Assembly (NCBI RefSeq): GCF_011947365.2
Contig: NZ_JAAVSH020000001.1
Span: 534,907-598,906, forward strand
Reading direction: 5' to 3'
DNA length: 64,000 bases
From: an endosymbiont of Lamellibrachia barhami
GTDB lineage: Bacteria; Pseudomonadota; Gammaproteobacteria; Chromatiales; Chromatiaceae
How positions within the stretch are numbered: position 1 is the first letter of the stretch; the number at the start of each line of letters is the position of its first letter. The notes beneath the pieces were generated by a model. It was not told where the DNA came from. It worked only from the letters and a program-made list of their open reading frames with translations, and did no database searches. Both the position numbers and the translations under genes were made by a program. Shown piece by piece: positions 28,467 through 38,892 of this stretch.

Positions 28467-29030
28467 ATGAAAAACTTTTACAAGTTGAGTGCCATAGTCT
28501 TGGCTGCTGTTGCGGTGGCTGGCTGTGGGCAGGTAATGGGTGATGATGACGGGAGCTACTTTGCCCGCTGGTCCAATGAAGCAAGGTCGGGTGTGCCTTC
28601 AAAGGCATCAAAGCGATATGTGGAGGAGTGCGGGGGTTGTCACTTCCCCTATCAACCGGGCCTGTTGCCCGCCCAATCCTGGGAGGGCATTATGTCCGGA
28701 TTGGCCGACCATTTTGGTGAGAGTGCTGAGCTGCCGGATGAGGATACGATGTTCATTCGGAAATATCTCCTTGATAATGCTGCAGGACGGGTGCATGCCG
28801 GGTTGCCTAACAGAATTATGGGTTCGCAAGGCGATAGAGATTTTTCATTGCGGATTACTCAGACACGCTTCTTTCGTCACGAGCATAATGAACTGCCCAA
28901 AAAACTGGTACAGGAAAATCAACAGGTTCGCTCGTTCAGTAACTGCAACGCCTGCCATACCCGGGCGATGCAGGGTTCATTCAATGAGCATGAGATAAAA
29001 ATTCCCGGTTACGGGCACTGGGATGACTGA
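28467..29030 (+). CDS. dhc: diheme cytochrome c lipoprotein (DHC family)
   Basis: 187 residues. A lipobox VAGC puts the lipid on Cys20, so it is membrane-anchored rather than soluble. Haem motifs CGGCH at 55-59 and CNACH at 160-164. The spacing and the sequence between them (YQPGLLPAQSWEGIM, later PGYGHWDD at the end) fit the DHC family, which can reduce SHP in the system studied. It lies between the SHP gene and a PepSY gene. Confidence 0.9.
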   Translation: MKNFYKLSAIVLAAVAVAGCGQVMGDDDGSYFARWSNEARSGVPSKASKRYVEECGGCHFPYQPGLLPAQSWEGIMSGLADHFGESAELPDEDTMFIRKYLLDNAAGRVHAGLPNRIMGSQGDRDFSLRITQTRFFRHEHNELPKKLVQENQQVRSFSNCNACHTRAMQGSFNEHEIKIPGYGHWDD

Positions 29031-29041
29031 GAGATTACACC

Positions 29042-29344
29042 ATGTTGAATAGACGGATCCTGGCTGTTGCTGTTGGTCTTACTCTGCTGGCGAGTGGGGT
29101 CGGTGCCGATGATGACTACCGGGAGGCCCGCCGCCTTGTCCAGGGGGGCGAGATAGAGCCGCTGGAAACGATTCTGCAAACTGTGCGGAGGCACTATTCC
29201 GGACGAGTGCTGGAAGTTGAGTTCGAGCATGAGGGTGACCGCTATATCTACGAGATCGAGATGTTGGATGAGAAGGGCGTCGTCTGGGAACTCAAGGTCG
29301 ACGCGGTGAGTGGGCAACTCATTCAGTCTGAACAGGAGGATTGA
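29042..29344 (+). CDS. exported PepSY domain protein
   Basis: 100 residues: signal peptide to about residue 21 (ASGVGADD), then one PepSY domain (IEPLETILQTVRRHYSG, VEFEHEGDRYIYEIEML, LKVDAVSGQLIQ). Small PepSY proteins often precede an OmpR-type regulator and kinase and are thought to bind or inhibit a periplasmic partner. Here it comes three bases before the regulator gene, so it may be an accessory of the two-component system. Confidence 0.88.
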   Translation: MLNRRILAVAVGLTLLASGVGADDDYREARRLVQGGEIEPLETILQTVRRHYSGRVLEVEFEHEGDRYIYEIEMLDEKGVVWELKVDAVSGQLIQSEQED

Positions 29345-29347
29345 GCC

Positions 29348-30016
29348 GTGCGTCTGTTGCTGGTCGAGGATGATGGGTTGCTGGTGGAGTCACTGAAACC
29401 CGACCTGGAGCGTCGTGGCTTTGCCGTGGATATTGCCGATAATGGTGTGGATGCGGAGTTCATGGGCAACGAAGTGCCCTACGATCTGGTGATATTGGAC
29501 CTTGGTCTTCCCCAGCGTCCAGGTCTGGAGGTGCTCTCCAACTGGCGGCGCAATGGTAACCGGGTGCCTGTGATCGTTCTCACTGCAAGAGACGCATGGC
29601 ACGAACGGGTGGATGGTTTCAAAGCCGGTGCGGATGACTATCTGGGCAAGCCATTTCATGTGGAAGAGCTGATCGTGCGAATCCTGGCGCTGCTGAGACG
29701 CAGTCATGACATGGCAGGTGAATCGCTGCAGTGTGCCGGGCTGGAACTGGATGAGGAGCGTCAGCGTGTCAGGCTTCCCAGTGGAGAAATATTGGAACTG
29801 ACGGGTACGGAGTTCAGGTTGCTGCGATATTTCATGCTCAATCCGGGAAAAATCCTTTCCAAGACACGCCTTACCGAACATGTCTATGAGCAGGACTTCG
29901 ACCGGGACAGCAACCTGATCGAGGTCTATGTGCGGCGCCTGCGCGATAAACTGGGCAGGGAGCGGATAGTCACCCGGCGTGGTCAGGGTTACATCTTCAA
30001 GGCGGCTGAAAGTTGA
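29348..30016 (+). CDS. OmpR/PhoP-family response regulator
   Basis: 222 residues from a GTG start. Receiver domain about residues 1-115 with acidic pair Glu7-Asp8-Asp9 and phosphoacceptor Asp51 (VILDLGLP), and a winged-helix DNA-binding domain about 125-220 ([34 protein letters not shown]). Resembles the QseB/PmrA branch. It overlaps the next gene, its kinase, by four bases. The most likely target is the cytochrome operon itself, but I saw no obvious binding repeats. Confidence 0.93.
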   Translation: MRLLLVEDDGLLVESLKPDLERRGFAVDIADNGVDAEFMGNEVPYDLVILDLGLPQRPGLEVLSNWRRNGNRVPVIVLTARDAWHERVDGFKAGADDYLGKPFHVEELIVRILALLRRSHDMAGESLQCAGLELDEERQRVRLPSGEILELTGTEFRLLRYFMLNPGKILSKTRLTEHVYEQDFDRDSNLIEVYVRRLRDKLGRERIVTRRGQGYIFKAAES

Positions 30017-31344
30017 ACTCTCTGGAACGCCGGCTGCAGATAGGTCTGGGACTCAGTCTCGTCCTGTTGATCGGGGTTTTGTGGGTCGTGGGTAATCAGT
30101 CTGTGCGTGGACTCACGGAAGATTTTGTCGCCTCCCGCCTTGAGCATGATGCAGAGAGTCTATTGTCAGCGCTGGTGCTGGATTCAGACAGGACAAAGCT
30201 GCGCTGGCGGCGTTTGAATCAGGTCTATAGCCAACCGCTCTCCGGGCACTACTATATCGTCCGTTTAGGTGAGGGGGATGTCTTTACATCCCGCTCCCTG
30301 TGGGACCATTTTCTGGATATCCCCACCCTCTCTCCCGGCGATGCAGCGCGTCTGTACCAAGCGGGGCCCGCGGGGCAGAAACTGCTGATCCTGGTCAAGG
30401 GATTCCATAAGTCCGGTATCGAGATCACCCTGGCGGTGGCGGAGGATATGTCTCCGATACAGGAGCGGCGTGACCGATTCAAGCTGGGTTTTGCCCTGTT
30501 GGCATTTGTCGGGCTGTTACTGCTGTTACTGGTGCAGCGTCTGGTGGTGCGGCGCTCTTTCCACTCTCTCGAAGCGGTACGTGATGACGTCCGTAGTCTG
30601 GAACAGGGCAAGACAGTAAAACTCTGTGAAAATGTGCCGCTGGAGATACTGCCTCTGGTGCAGGAGTTCAATCATCTGCTGTCACTGTTGACTCAGCGCA
30701 TGGAGCGTTCGCGCAATGCAGTCGGCAATCTTGCCCATGCGCTGAAGGGTCCGCTCAACCTGCTGACACGATATTTCGATACGGGTAAAGGGCATGAACA
30801 AACGCCGCAAAACGCCCAGGCCTGGGCGCAGATCGAGCGTATCCGCAGCTTGATGGAACGGGAGTTGAAACGTGCGCGCCTGGCTGGGAAAGGGGTATCG
30901 GGACAGCACTTCAATCCCCATCTGGAACTGGCGGATCTGGCGAAGACCCTGCAACTGATTCATCAGGACCGGGCGCTCGATATCCGGCTGCAGGCAGATG
31001 ATGATATACCCATGTTCGGTGATCGGGAGGATATGCTCGAACTGCTGGGAAACCTGCTGGACAATGCCTGTAAATGGGCCGAGTCCAGAGTGGTCTGCCG
31101 CATGACACTGGATGACGGTGTCCGTATGATCATCGAGGATGATGGTCCGGGGTTGACGGAGCAGGAGCTAGCCGCTCTGACCCGTCGTGGCGTACGCCTG
31201 GATGAGACGGTGGAGGGTCATGGTCTGGGCGTCTCGATCGCCAGGGATATCGTCAAGCTCTACGAAGGCACTATTCTATTCAGGCGTTCTCCTGAACTGG
31301 GGGGGATCAGGGTCGAGGTCGTCCTGCCGCTGGAAACCTCGTGA
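30013..31344 (+). CDS. sensor histidine kinase, partner of the upstream regulator
   Basis: 443 residues from a TTG start overlapping the regulator stop. Membrane segments at about 10-30 and 157-178, with a periplasmic loop of about 125 residues. The H-box is [13 protein letters not shown] with His242, of the PhoQ-like type rather than the common MSHELRTP. N-box [13 protein letters not shown]-boxes EDDGPG and GHGLGVSI. Last gene of the cytochrome-PepSY operon. Confidence 0.9.
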   Translation: MNSLERRLQIGLGLSLVLLIGVLWVVGNQSVRGLTEDFVASRLEHDAESLLSALVLDSDRTKLRWRRLNQVYSQPLSGHYYIVRLGEGDVFTSRSLWDHFLDIPTLSPGDAARLYQAGPAGQKLLILVKGFHKSGIEITLAVAEDMSPIQERRDRFKLGFALLAFVGLLLLLLVQRLVVRRSFHSLEAVRDDVRSLEQGKTVKLCENVPLEILPLVQEFNHLLSLLTQRMERSRNAVGNLAHALKGPLNLLTRYFDTGKGHEQTPQNAQAWAQIERIRSLMERELKRARLAGKGVSGQHFNPHLELADLAKTLQLIHQDRALDIRLQADDDIPMFGDREDMLELLGNLLDNACKWAESRVVCRMTLDDGVRMIIEDDGPGLTEQELAALTRRGVRLDETVEGHGLGVSIARDIVKLYEGTILFRRSPELGGIRVEVVLPLETS

Positions 31345-31362
31345 TGAGGAACAGGCCCTAGA

Positions 31363-31497
31363 TAGTGTCCATCCGGAAACCCACATCTAACCACAAAGGA
31401 CACGAAGAACACGAAGGTAAAAGATTGATTAACAGTGAATTTTCTTCGTGTTCTTCGTGCGCTTCGTGGTGAAAACAGTGTTTCCGGACGGGTCCTA
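31363..31497. repeat. composite palindrome, outer TAGTGTCC..CCGGAAAC ends, inner ACGAAGAACACGAAG repeat
   Basis: Outer arms at 31363-31380 and 31480-31497 are inverted copies with a few mismatches. Inside lies a second, unrelated inverted repeat, 31389-31416 (AACCACAAAGGACACGAAG type) against 31444-31470. The same outer ends enclose a different inner palindrome at 55048-55192. It fills most of the gap after the kinase gene and has no coding content. Confidence 0.85.
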
Positions 31498-31627
31498 GAT
31501 CGTCTCTCAAACTCTCCGAGCCGTTTGCGTGGATCTCTCTGGTTCGAAAATAGCCTGACCGCCAGTAGGGCTTGTCTATTCTGCCGGAATGGTGAAGAGT
31601 GACAAGAAAATCAACTGGTAATGTTCG

Positions 31628-32038
31628 ATGCCCCGTCTCAAGCAAATGCTATTTCCCGCTCAGTCACGTTATCTTCCAGGACACCGTTGGATCAATATCG
31701 GTCTGCGCACACTCCATCTGATCGGTATCGCCGGTGTGGGAGGCGGCTATCTTTACGCGGCGGCGGACGAAACCTGGCGTATCTATCTCGATCTTTGTCT
31801 GGCTAGCGGGCTGCTGCTGTCGCTGTTATTTATCTACGCCAACGGTATCTGGCTGCTGCAGTTGCGTGGGCATGTGATCATGCTCAAACTGCTATTGCTC
31901 TATGCCATCGCCCTTTGGCCCAGTCTGTCGATGCCGCTACTGCTGATGATTCTTGCGCTCTCCGGCTGGATCTCTCATGCACCGGGCAGTGTGCGCTACT
32001 ATTCGATCTTTTACCGGCGGCGTATTGAAAGTGTCTAA
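31628..32038 (+). CDS. unknown inner-membrane protein
   Basis: 136 residues with about four membrane segments (roughly 25-45, 52-75, 80-100 and 100-118) and a basic tail (FYRRRIESV). No motif recognised. The start at 31628 has no convincing ribosome binding site, so the true start may differ. It converges on the hybrid kinase at 32093-34582. Real-gene status rests on hydrophobic pattern and length. Confidence 0.65.
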   Translation: MPRLKQMLFPAQSRYLPGHRWINIGLRTLHLIGIAGVGGGYLYAAADETWRIYLDLCLASGLLLSLLFIYANGIWLLQLRGHVIMLKLLLLYAIALWPSLSMPLLLMILALSGWISHAPGSVRYYSIFYRRRIESV

Positions 32039-32092
32039 AACTCGGGTGCCGCTCCACAATTTAATCCCCCGCCTTGCCTGTAGAGGGGTTGC

Positions 32093-34582
32093 TCAATCGT
32101 ATTCAGATGTCAGTTCAAGCAGTCGATTGAATGCATATATCGAGACCAGATGGTGCAACTGCTCCGACAGCTCCTTGTGATGGGGGGCTATCTCTTCCAG
32201 CAGCGACTCCATTTCCATCATCTGTCCCTGCTCGATGGCGGCGTGAAAACGTCTGCGCCACTCACCGGAAAGCATGACGAGATCCGACGGTTCGAGTTTT
32301 CGCGGTACAACCTGTTTTTTCGAAGCCGCCCCCTCATAGAGGTAACGCACCCCTAAATGCTTTGCCAGCAGGGCAAGGATATCGGATTCCCAAAAGGGTT
32401 TGCTCAGAAAGTCATCACAGCCGGCGGCGAACAGTCTTTCCTTTCCCTCCCTGAATACGCTTGCGCTGACCGCTATCACTTTACACGCCTGTCCGGCTGG
32501 ACTCGCCTTGATGCTGCGGGTGGCTTCATAACCGTTCATATTGGGCATGCGGATGTCCATCAGCACCAACTGGGGCAGCCATTCGAAAAACACTTTCAGC
32601 CCCTGTTCACCATCGACCGCCTCCCGCACCTGAAAGCCGATACGCTCCAGAATGCTGCGCAGAAGAAGACGATTCGTTTTATTGTCCTCGACGATCAATA
32701 TTCGAAATTCCGCCTGGCCCGGCTCCAGCCCGATAACATTGCTGTAGTCGGCGCGTTTCGCTACTTCATCGATTTCACCCCGTGAAACAGAAAGCGACAG
32801 GGAAAAAACAGACCCTTTACCCAACGCACTTTGCAGACCTATTTCACCACCAAGGAGTTCGGCGTAGCTTTTGGAGATCGACAGCCCCAGTCCAGCACCC
32901 TCTTTATGTCCCCTATTACGCTTGATCTGGGTGAATTTTTCGAAGATCCGCGCCTGCTCCTGTTCTGCAATACCCCTGCCTGTATCCTCGATCTCCAGTT
33001 CCAGGTGAACTGTATCAGGTCCCGTTTCACGGGAGCGGGCACGAAAGATGACGCCCCCCTTGTCGGTATATTTGGCTGCATTACCCAGCAGGTTGAGCAG
33101 GATCTGACGCAGTTTGCCTGGATCGGTTCGAACATAGCGTTCAAATTCCGGATCCTGTTCGAGTTGTAACCAGAGTCCCTTCTCTTCCAGTTTTGGCCGA
33201 ATCAACATGATCACATCCTCCAGCAACTCATGGAGATTGATGACTTCGTTCTCGACTGTTGCCTTTCCGGCCTCGATCTGAGACATGTCCAGCACGTCGT
33301 TGATCAGGGTCAGCAGATGTTCGCTGCTGCGAAGGACAATACCCAGATTTTCCTGCTGTGATGGGCATTGTCGGCACTTCTTTTCCAGCACCTGGGAAAA
33401 ACCGAGGATGGCATTGAGCGGCGTGCGCAACTCATGGCTCATGTTGGCCAGAAACTCAGTTTTTGCCTGGCTTGCAGCCTCTGCATCCCGCTTTGCCTGC
33501 TCCATGGACGTGAGAGCCCCTTTCAGATGCTCCCCTGTCTCGCGCTGTGCCACATAGGCGCTCTCCAGGCGCTCGAGCATTGAATTGAATGTCCTGCTCA
33601 GATGTGACACTTCATCGTAGCCGTCTACCGGCAGACGGTTATGTTGGGCGGTGTCGAAGGAGATCCCGCCGGTAGCCATTTCCAGCTGCCGTAGTCGCCG
33701 GGTCAGGGAGTTTGCCAGTACACGGCTGGCCGGGATCAGAACGAACATGGAAACCAGTCCGGTTATCAGATAGATCCACAATAAACGGTCGATATGCTCG
33801 GGAATATTCTCAGGATTCGAATAGACCGAGATTTCCATCTGATTCGATGCAAATATGCCTGATCTGCCAACTGGTGCAGATGCTGCAACAAAGTTGGGTT
33901 TGGCATTCCCAATGGTCTTGGTTATTTGCTGTTTACTGATTGTCTCAATAAATCGAAAGGTGAATACATCCTCAAGATAGCGGGAGTAAGATGATGGCTG
34001 GTAAAACGGTGATCCAAACAACTCACGAGCGGCAAACTGTATGACCACTACCCCTTCCGGTCGACCGGTGTTGGCGAAGATCACTGGGGCGGCCAATACA
34101 AAATAGCATTTGTCATGATTGACAACGATGGTGGTGCGCCGTTCTCCCGAATCGACAACGGCTGCCAGCCACTCTTCGGCCACAACAAGCGCCCTTTCAT
34201 TGTTCTGGGAAAACGGTATTCCGCGAAAGTCGGTCACTGCAACGGTGACGGGAACGTCGTTGATCTGGCGAAAATCGGACAGAAAGCTGCGCAGATAGAT
34301 CTCTCGCCCAATGCTATCCACCAGTGCATTGCCGACCAGGGTGTTTTCCGACAAAGACGACAGGGTGCTGTTCATTACGGCTAATTTATCATCCAGGCGC
34401 TGAGCCAGATCCTGGACACTCTCATTGATCTCGGCATGCAGGGTCTCATTCATCTGTTGCCGCATGGCCAGATAGGAGAGTCCACCAAGAACGACAACAG
34501 TGATCAATGTCAGCACGCCGGTCCCCACTGCGATCTTCTGTGACAGGTTCCAGCGCAGGGTGTTGAGGAATTCCAACTTCAT
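32093..34582 (-). CDS. hybrid sensor kinase: periplasmic sensor, HAMP, HK, REC
   Basis: 829 residues. Membrane segments about 18-39 and 267-285 enclose a periplasmic sensor of the Cache type; then HAMP about 286-345, coiled coil, HisKA with His383 ([11 protein letters not shown]), ATPase domain about 480-600, REC about 625-745 with Asp676 (LMDIRMP), and about 80 C-terminal helical residues without the HPt histidine motif. It therefore ends at REC, unlike the three other hybrids in the window. A remnant of another gene ends six bases before its start, so it probably was second in an operon whose first gene is now cut. Confidence 0.92.
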   Translation of the reverse strand: MKLEFLNTLRWNLSQKIAVGTGVLTLITVVVLGGLSYLAMRQQMNETLHAEINESVQDLAQRLDDKLAVMNSTLSSLSENTLVGNALVDSIGREIYLRSFLSDFRQINDVPVTVAVTDFRGIPFSQNNERALVVAEEWLAAVVDSGERRTTIVVNHDKCYFVLAAPVIFANTGRPEGVVVIQFAARELFGSPFYQPSSYSRYLEDVFTFRFIETISKQQITKTIGNAKPNFVAASAPVGRSGIFASNQMEISVYSNPENIPEHIDRLLWIYLITGLVSMFVLIPASRVLANSLTRRLRQLEMATGGISFDTAQHNRLPVDGYDEVSHLSRTFNSMLERLESAYVAQRETGEHLKGALTSMEQAKRDAEAASQAKTEFLANMSHELRTPLNAILGFSQVLEKKCRQCPSQQENLGIVLRSSEHLLTLINDVLDMSQIEAGKATVENEVINLHELLEDVIMLIRPKLEEKGLWLQLEQDPEFERYVRTDPGKLRQILLNLLGNAAKYTDKGGVIFRARSRETGPDTVHLELEIEDTGRGIAEQEQARIFEKFTQIKRNRGHKEGAGLGLSISKSYAELLGGEIGLQSALGKGSVFSLSLSVSRGEIDEVAKRADYSNVIGLEPGQAEFRILIVEDNKTNRLLLRSILERIGFQVREAVDGEQGLKVFFEWLPQLVLMDIRMPNMNGYEATRSIKASPAGQACKVIAVSASVFREGKERLFAAGCDDFLSKPFWESDILALLAKHLGVRYLYEGAASKKQVVPRKLEPSDLVMLSGEWRRRFHAAIEQGQMMEMESLLEEIAPHHKELSEQLHHLVSIYAFNRLLELTSEYD

Positions 34583-34588
34583 GGCGGC

Positions 34589-34709
34589 CTATTTGCGCCC
34601 AAGAGAGAGCGGTACTATGACCCCGTCTTCACGGAAACGGGCCATGAATACCTGTTCCTGCTTGAGGGCATCATGGCTTTCAGGCGTGAAAGGGCGTGCG
34701 TAGGAACCG
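34589..34709 (-). pseudogene. C-terminal remnant of a gene truncated at the duplication junction
   Basis: An open frame of about 39 codons on the minus strand reads SYARPFTPESHD, then LKQEQVFMARFRED, ending VPLSLGRK and TAG, six bases before the kinase start. Its upstream part is missing because the dacA-derived sequence begins at 34710-34711. Periplasmic binding proteins often precede such kinases, and the helix-rich tail would fit one, but I cannot identify it. Its interruption exactly at the junction marks a rearrangement breakpoint. Confidence 0.6.
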
Positions 34710-34710
34710 A

Positions 34711-35766
34711 GCCGATCCCAACCCCGCCGAAACTTCACTGCCAGCGGCTATCTGCTGATCGACTTCGACTCCGGCAAGATATTGGCGAACAAAACTCAGG
34801 GCAGCGACTCGAACCCGCCAGCCTGACTAAGATCATGACCGCCTATGCGGTTTTCCATGAACCTGCTGAGGGCAATATCCGCCTGGACGAGGAAGTATTG
34901 ATCAGCCAGTGCTACCTGCGCACCGGCGGTTCAAAGATGTTCATTGAAGTGGGCAAGCGGGTCAGACTCGGTGACTTGATCATACATGATCATCCAGTCC
35001 GGCAACGATGCCTGCGTGGCGCTGGCGGAACACATCGCCGGCAGTGAGTCCACCTTCGCCGAAGTGATGAACAATCACGCCCAACGCCTGGGCATGCTCG
35101 ACAGCCATTTTACCAATAGCACGGGCCTGCCGGACGAGGATCACTACACCACCCCTGAGGACATCGCCAAGGCTGCTACGCTACGATCAGGAGTTTTATA
35201 CTGCACAGTGGGTATCAAGAGAAATCCTCTTCAACAAGATCAAGCAGCATAACCGCAACAAACTGCTGTGGCGCGGGATAAGAGCGTGATCAGTATGAAA
35301 ACCGGCTACCGGAAAGCCGCTGGTATTGTCTCGCTGCATCACAAACGCGAAGAGATGCGTTCATTCCGTGGTAATGGGTACCAACAGCGTAAAAATCCGG
35401 GCCAGTGAAAGTCAGTCCCTGCTCAACTACGGCTTCCGCTTCTATGAGACACACAAACTTTATGGCACAGGGGATGTGCTCAACCGGGTACGCATCTGGA
35501 AAGGCGACCGCGAATCATTGCCCTTGGGACTGGGCAGCGACCTGAAGGTCACTATTCCCCGCAAGCAGTACACGAACCTGAGTGCCCGTATGGAGGTGAA
35601 TCCGAAGATCATGGCGCCGATCCACAAGGGGGCGGAGCTTGGGCGGGTCAGCATCACGTTGGATGACGAAGAGGTTGCCAATGTTCCACTGATTGCACTT
35701 GACGAGATCCCGGAGGGCAGCCTCTGGCAACGCGCCAAAGACAGCGCCCTGTTATGGCTGGAGTAG
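34711..35766 (+). pseudogene. dacA: dacA duplicate, decayed
   Basis: Second copy of the D-Ala-D-Ala carboxypeptidase gene, on the opposite strand to the intact one. It starts at about codon 29-30, so it lacks start codon and signal peptide. Several small indels break the frame (one extra T in the first 30 bases, others near 34800, 34980, 35180 and 35280-35370), including at the KTG motif region. The last 130 codons remain almost identical to the intact gene. No functional product is possible. Confidence 0.93.
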
Positions 35767-35851
35767 GTCGGTTCAAGCGCAGCGGAACCGGCAATTCCAC
35801 GGATTTTTCCAATTTATAAACGCCCGATCCGCTTCGCTTGATCGGGCCTAC
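35763..35851. repeat. REP-like element (GTAGGYC..TTCAAGCGCAGCGG family), copy 1
   Basis: Left part GTAGGTCGGTTCAAGCGCAG, right part ending CTTGATCGGGCCTAC, with a variable middle. It lies exactly between the dacA remnant and ybeD; in the other copy of this locus those two genes overlap. So about 109 bases (35763-35871) entered here after the duplication. Related copies are at 43521-43575, 44892-44946 and 47191-47278. Confidence 0.85.
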
Positions 35852-35871
35852 ACCTCGAACCATCACAAACC

Positions 35872-36147
35872 ATGAAAGACGAACAAGAGTCAGAGACGCT
35901 GCTGGAGTTCCCCTGTGATTTTTCCATCAAGGCTATGGGTCGGGCGGAACCCGGCTTCGACCTGCTGGTGGTTGAGATGATCAGGAGCCACGTCCCCGAC
36001 CTGCATGAGGATGCGGTCAAATCACGTTCCAGCAAGGGGGGCAAGTGGATTTCAGTCACCGTCACCATACAGGCCAGCAGCAAGGCTCAACTGGATGCCA
36101 TCTACCTCGACCTCACCGCCCATGAAAAGGTCGTGATGGCGCTATAA
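35872..36147 (+). CDS. ybeD: YbeD/DUF493 family protein, copy 2
   Basis: 91 residues starting MKDEQESETLLEFP, nearly identical to the copy at 383-661. It lies three bases before the intact lipB and is separated from the dead dacA by a REP-like element, so it has lost translational coupling to dacA. The surviving reading frame in both copies suggests that either both are used or the duplication is recent. Confidence 0.9.
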   Translation: MKDEQESETLLEFPCDFSIKAMGRAEPGFDLLVVEMIRSHVPDLHEDAVKSRSSKGGKWISVTVTIQASSKAQLDAIYLDLTAHEKVVMAL

Positions 36148-36150
36148 ACT

Positions 36151-36795
36151 GTGAGCAAATCCCTCCTGATCCGCCAGCTTGGCCTGCAGCCCTACGCAAC
36201 CACCTGGCAGGCAATGCAGGACTATACAGACCGCCGGGATGCAAAAAGCCGTGATGAACTCTGGCTATTGCAACACCCGCCGGTATTCACCCTCGGTCAG
36301 GCCGGCAAACCAGAACACCTGCTTCGACCCGGCACCATCCCCGTCATCAAAAGCGACCGTGGCGGCCAGGTCACCTATCACGGCCCTGGCCAGTTGATCG
36401 TCTACCTGATGCTCGATCTGCGGGGCGCAAAGACCGGGGTACGCGCCCTGGTATCACTCCTGGAACAGAGTGTTATCGATCTGTTGGCCGCCCAGGGGAT
36501 AGATGCTGCCGCCCGCTCAGATGCCCCCGGTGTCTACGTCGATGGCAGCAAGATCGCCGCCCTTGGCCTGCGGGTAAGGCACGGCTGCAGCTTTCATGGA
36601 CTCAGCCTCAACGTGGATATGGATCTGGAGCCGTTCAGCCGCATCAACCCCTGTGGCCACCCCGGTCTGACGGTAACTCAACTTGCAGACCTGAACGGGA
36701 CCACCGACATCCCCACCCTTGGCCGGGATTTGGCGAAACATCTGGCGTCAGGTTTAGGTTACACTGCGGAATTTTACGAACCAACACAATCCTGA
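36151..36795 (+). CDS. lipB: octanoyl-ACP:protein N-octanoyltransferase LipB
   Basis: First enzyme of lipoate synthesis: moves octanoate from ACP to lipoyl domains. 214 residues from a GTG start. Family motifs [12 protein letters not shown] at about 70-81, Lys134 in DGSKIAALG and Cys168 in INPCGHPG, the catalytic pair. The TGA overlaps the ATG of lipA by one base (TGATG). Intact copy of the gene that is broken at 44-378. Confidence 0.96.
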   Translation: MSKSLLIRQLGLQPYATTWQAMQDYTDRRDAKSRDELWLLQHPPVFTLGQAGKPEHLLRPGTIPVIKSDRGGQVTYHGPGQLIVYLMLDLRGAKTGVRALVSLLEQSVIDLLAAQGIDAAARSDAPGVYVDGSKIAALGLRVRHGCSFHGLSLNVDMDLEPFSRINPCGHPGLTVTQLADLNGTTDIPTLGRDLAKHLASGLGYTAEFYEPTQS

Positions 36796-37772
36796 TGAGA
36801 GACCAGAAAGGGTACCAACCCCCCTCCCGCTCAAAACCCGACAGCCACCAGCGCGGCGAGGCAAAGCTCGCCCGCATTCCCGTCAAGGTGGAATCGCGGG
36901 ACCAACTGCTGCGCAAACCGAAATGGATCCGCGCCAAAGCGCCGCTGGGCAGACAAGTCAGCCGGATCCGCCGCATCCTGCGGGAACGGGGCCTGAGTTC
37001 GGTCTGCGAGGAGGCAGCCTGCCCCAACCTGGGGGAGTGTTTCGAGCACGGCACTGCCACCTTTATGATCATGGGAGACATCTGTACCCGGCGCTGCCCC
37101 TTTTGCGATGTGGCCCACGGCAAACCTCAGCCATTGAACCCCGACGAACCCGGCCAACTGGCAGAGGCGATTGAGGCCATGGCCCTGAAGTATGTGGTCA
37201 TCACCTCAGTAGACCGGGACGACCTGCGCGATGGCGGCGCAGAACACTACCGCGATTGCATAAAAGCGGTACGTACCCGGATGCCTGAAACCCGTATCGA
37301 GGTGCTGGTGCCGGACTTCCGTGGGCGCATGGAGATCGCACTGGAGAGACTGACCCAGGTCCCGCCGGACGTCTTCAACCACAACCTGGAGACCGTTCCC
37401 CGCCTCTACCGCCAGGCCCGCCCCGGCGCCGATTACGCCGAATCCCTGAAACTGCTGCAGGCCTTCCGGGCCAGTTGTCCAGAAGTACCGACAAAATCCG
37501 GCATCATGCTCGGTCTGGGGGAGAATCTCAGCGAAGTTGAGGCCGTCATGCAGGATCTGCGTCACCACGGCTGCGAGATGCTGACCCTTGGACAATACCT
37601 GCAGCCCAGCCGGGACCATCTGCCGGTAGAGCGTTATGTCACCCCGGAAGAGTTCGATAAACTCCGCGAGACGGGGGAGGCCATGGGATTCACCAATGTC
37701 GCCAGCGGCCCGCTGGTGCGCTCCTCCTACCATGCGGATCTGCAAGCCGCCAACCCATTGCTGAACAGATAG
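36795..37772 (+). CDS. lipA: lipoyl synthase LipA
   Basis: Radical SAM enzyme that inserts two sulfur atoms into octanoyl-lipoyl domains. 325 residues. Auxiliary cluster cysteines Cys71, Cys76 and Cys82 ([12 protein letters not shown]), radical SAM cysteines Cys97, Cys101 and Cys104 (CTRRCPFC), and the C-terminal VRSSYHADL motif that supplies the Ser ligand. Only one lipA is seen in the window; the left-hand duplicate stops inside lipB. Confidence 0.97.
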   Translation: MRDQKGYQPPSRSKPDSHQRGEAKLARIPVKVESRDQLLRKPKWIRAKAPLGRQVSRIRRILRERGLSSVCEEAACPNLGECFEHGTATFMIMGDICTRRCPFCDVAHGKPQPLNPDEPGQLAEAIEAMALKYVVITSVDRDDLRDGGAEHYRDCIKAVRTRMPETRIEVLVPDFRGRMEIALERLTQVPPDVFNHNLETVPRLYRQARPGADYAESLKLLQAFRASCPEVPTKSGIMLGLGENLSEVEAVMQDLRHHGCEMLTLGQYLQPSRDHLPVERYVTPEEFDKLRETGEAMGFTNVASGPLVRSSYHADLQAANPLLNR

Positions 37773-37782
37773 CGGCACGACT

Positions 37783-38535
37783 ATGGACGTAGTCACCACC
37801 AAGGCCATCGAACACCTGCTGCTGCCACCGGGAGGGCCAATATTACTCGGCTTTATCGGCCTGCTCTTCTGGCGCCTCGGCTGGGGCCGCAAGCTGTTCG
37901 TGCTCGCCCTGCTCCTGTCGTGGATACTCAGTCTGCCGGTCACTGCCAGCCTGCTCACGGCGGGGCTGGAGCGCTATCCGGCACTGACCAACAAAGCGAT
38001 CGCCAACAGCGGCGCAGAGGCGATCGTGGTGCTCGGTGGCGGGCGCTATCTCGATGCACCGGAGTATGGCGGCGACACCGCCAATCAACGGGTACTCTTC
38101 CGCCTGCGCTACGCCGCCCGGCTCGCCCATAAAACCGGCCTGCCGGTGATCCCCAGTGGCGGCAATGCCGTCTACTCCGGCACTGCTGAGGCCAGGATCT
38201 CCGCTGAGATCCTGCGCGACGAGTTTGGCGTCACCGTGACGCATATCGAACCCCGCAGCCATACCACTTGGGAGAATGCCCGCTTCACCGCCCAGTTGCT
38301 CAAGAAGCTCGGCATCAAACGCATCCTGCTGGTGACCACTGCCTCACACATGCCCCGCTCGATGGATGCCTTTGCACGCAACGGCATCGACGCCGTTGCC
38401 GCCCCCACCGGTTTCGTCTACAAACCCGATGGTAAAAGCTCCTGGCTCAATGCACTGCCCAATGGCCGGGCAGTCCGGCAAACTGAAATGGCAATGCATG
38501 AGTATGTGGGCATGATCTGGTACCGGTTTAAATAG
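37783..38535 (+). CDS. YdcF/ElyC family membrane protein (DUF218)
   Basis: 250 residues. Two membrane segments at about 20-33 and 38-58, then a DUF218 domain from about residue 80: EAIVVLGGGRYLDAPEYGG, SGGNAVYSGTAEARISAEIL, THIEPRSHTTWENARFTAQ and LVTTASHMPRSMDAF. E. coli ElyC of this family affects envelope integrity and lipid-carrier use. It starts 10 bases after lipA and may be co-transcribed. Confidence 0.88.
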   Translation: MDVVTTKAIEHLLLPPGGPILLGFIGLLFWRLGWGRKLFVLALLLSWILSLPVTASLLTAGLERYPALTNKAIANSGAEAIVVLGGGRYLDAPEYGGDTANQRVLFRLRYAARLAHKTGLPVIPSGGNAVYSGTAEARISAEILRDEFGVTVTHIEPRSHTTWENARFTAQLLKKLGIKRILLVTTASHMPRSMDAFARNGIDAVAAPTGFVYKPDGKSSWLNALPNGRAVRQTEMAMHEYVGMIWYRFK

Positions 38536-38892
38536 TCATTTACCGCTATACCCCCCTTTCTGCCACCAAAGGCACCCTATTTTCCCTTCTTCCCAGCCTG
38601 TCGGCTTTTCTTACACCCCTGCCAGCAACATAGAAAACTTAACAACAAATTGTTTTTACTGCAGAATATGGGTAATTACCCCCATACCCCATCCATAAAC
38701 ACATTAATAAAGCACGATATAATGAATAACAATCCTAATACATGTCGGACTTTCTTACACACTGATCACCCAGCCAATCCATCCCATATGGGAAGTACCC
38801 GTCGATACAAAACTCATGCATTTTATTCCTGGTTCTTCAGATAAAAACAAACACCCTCCCACTAAGAAATTCTTCCCTGAAAAACAGGCATT

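Noticed and set aside
31389-31470. CRISPR-like repeat from the ACGAAGAACACGAAG motif
   Set aside because: Only two inverted copies with no regular spacers; it is a palindrome, not an array.
38650-38844. 64-codon frame in the gap before the PEP-CTERM gene
   Set aside because: Low-complexity AT-rich sequence upstream of the likely promoter; no sign of selection for coding.
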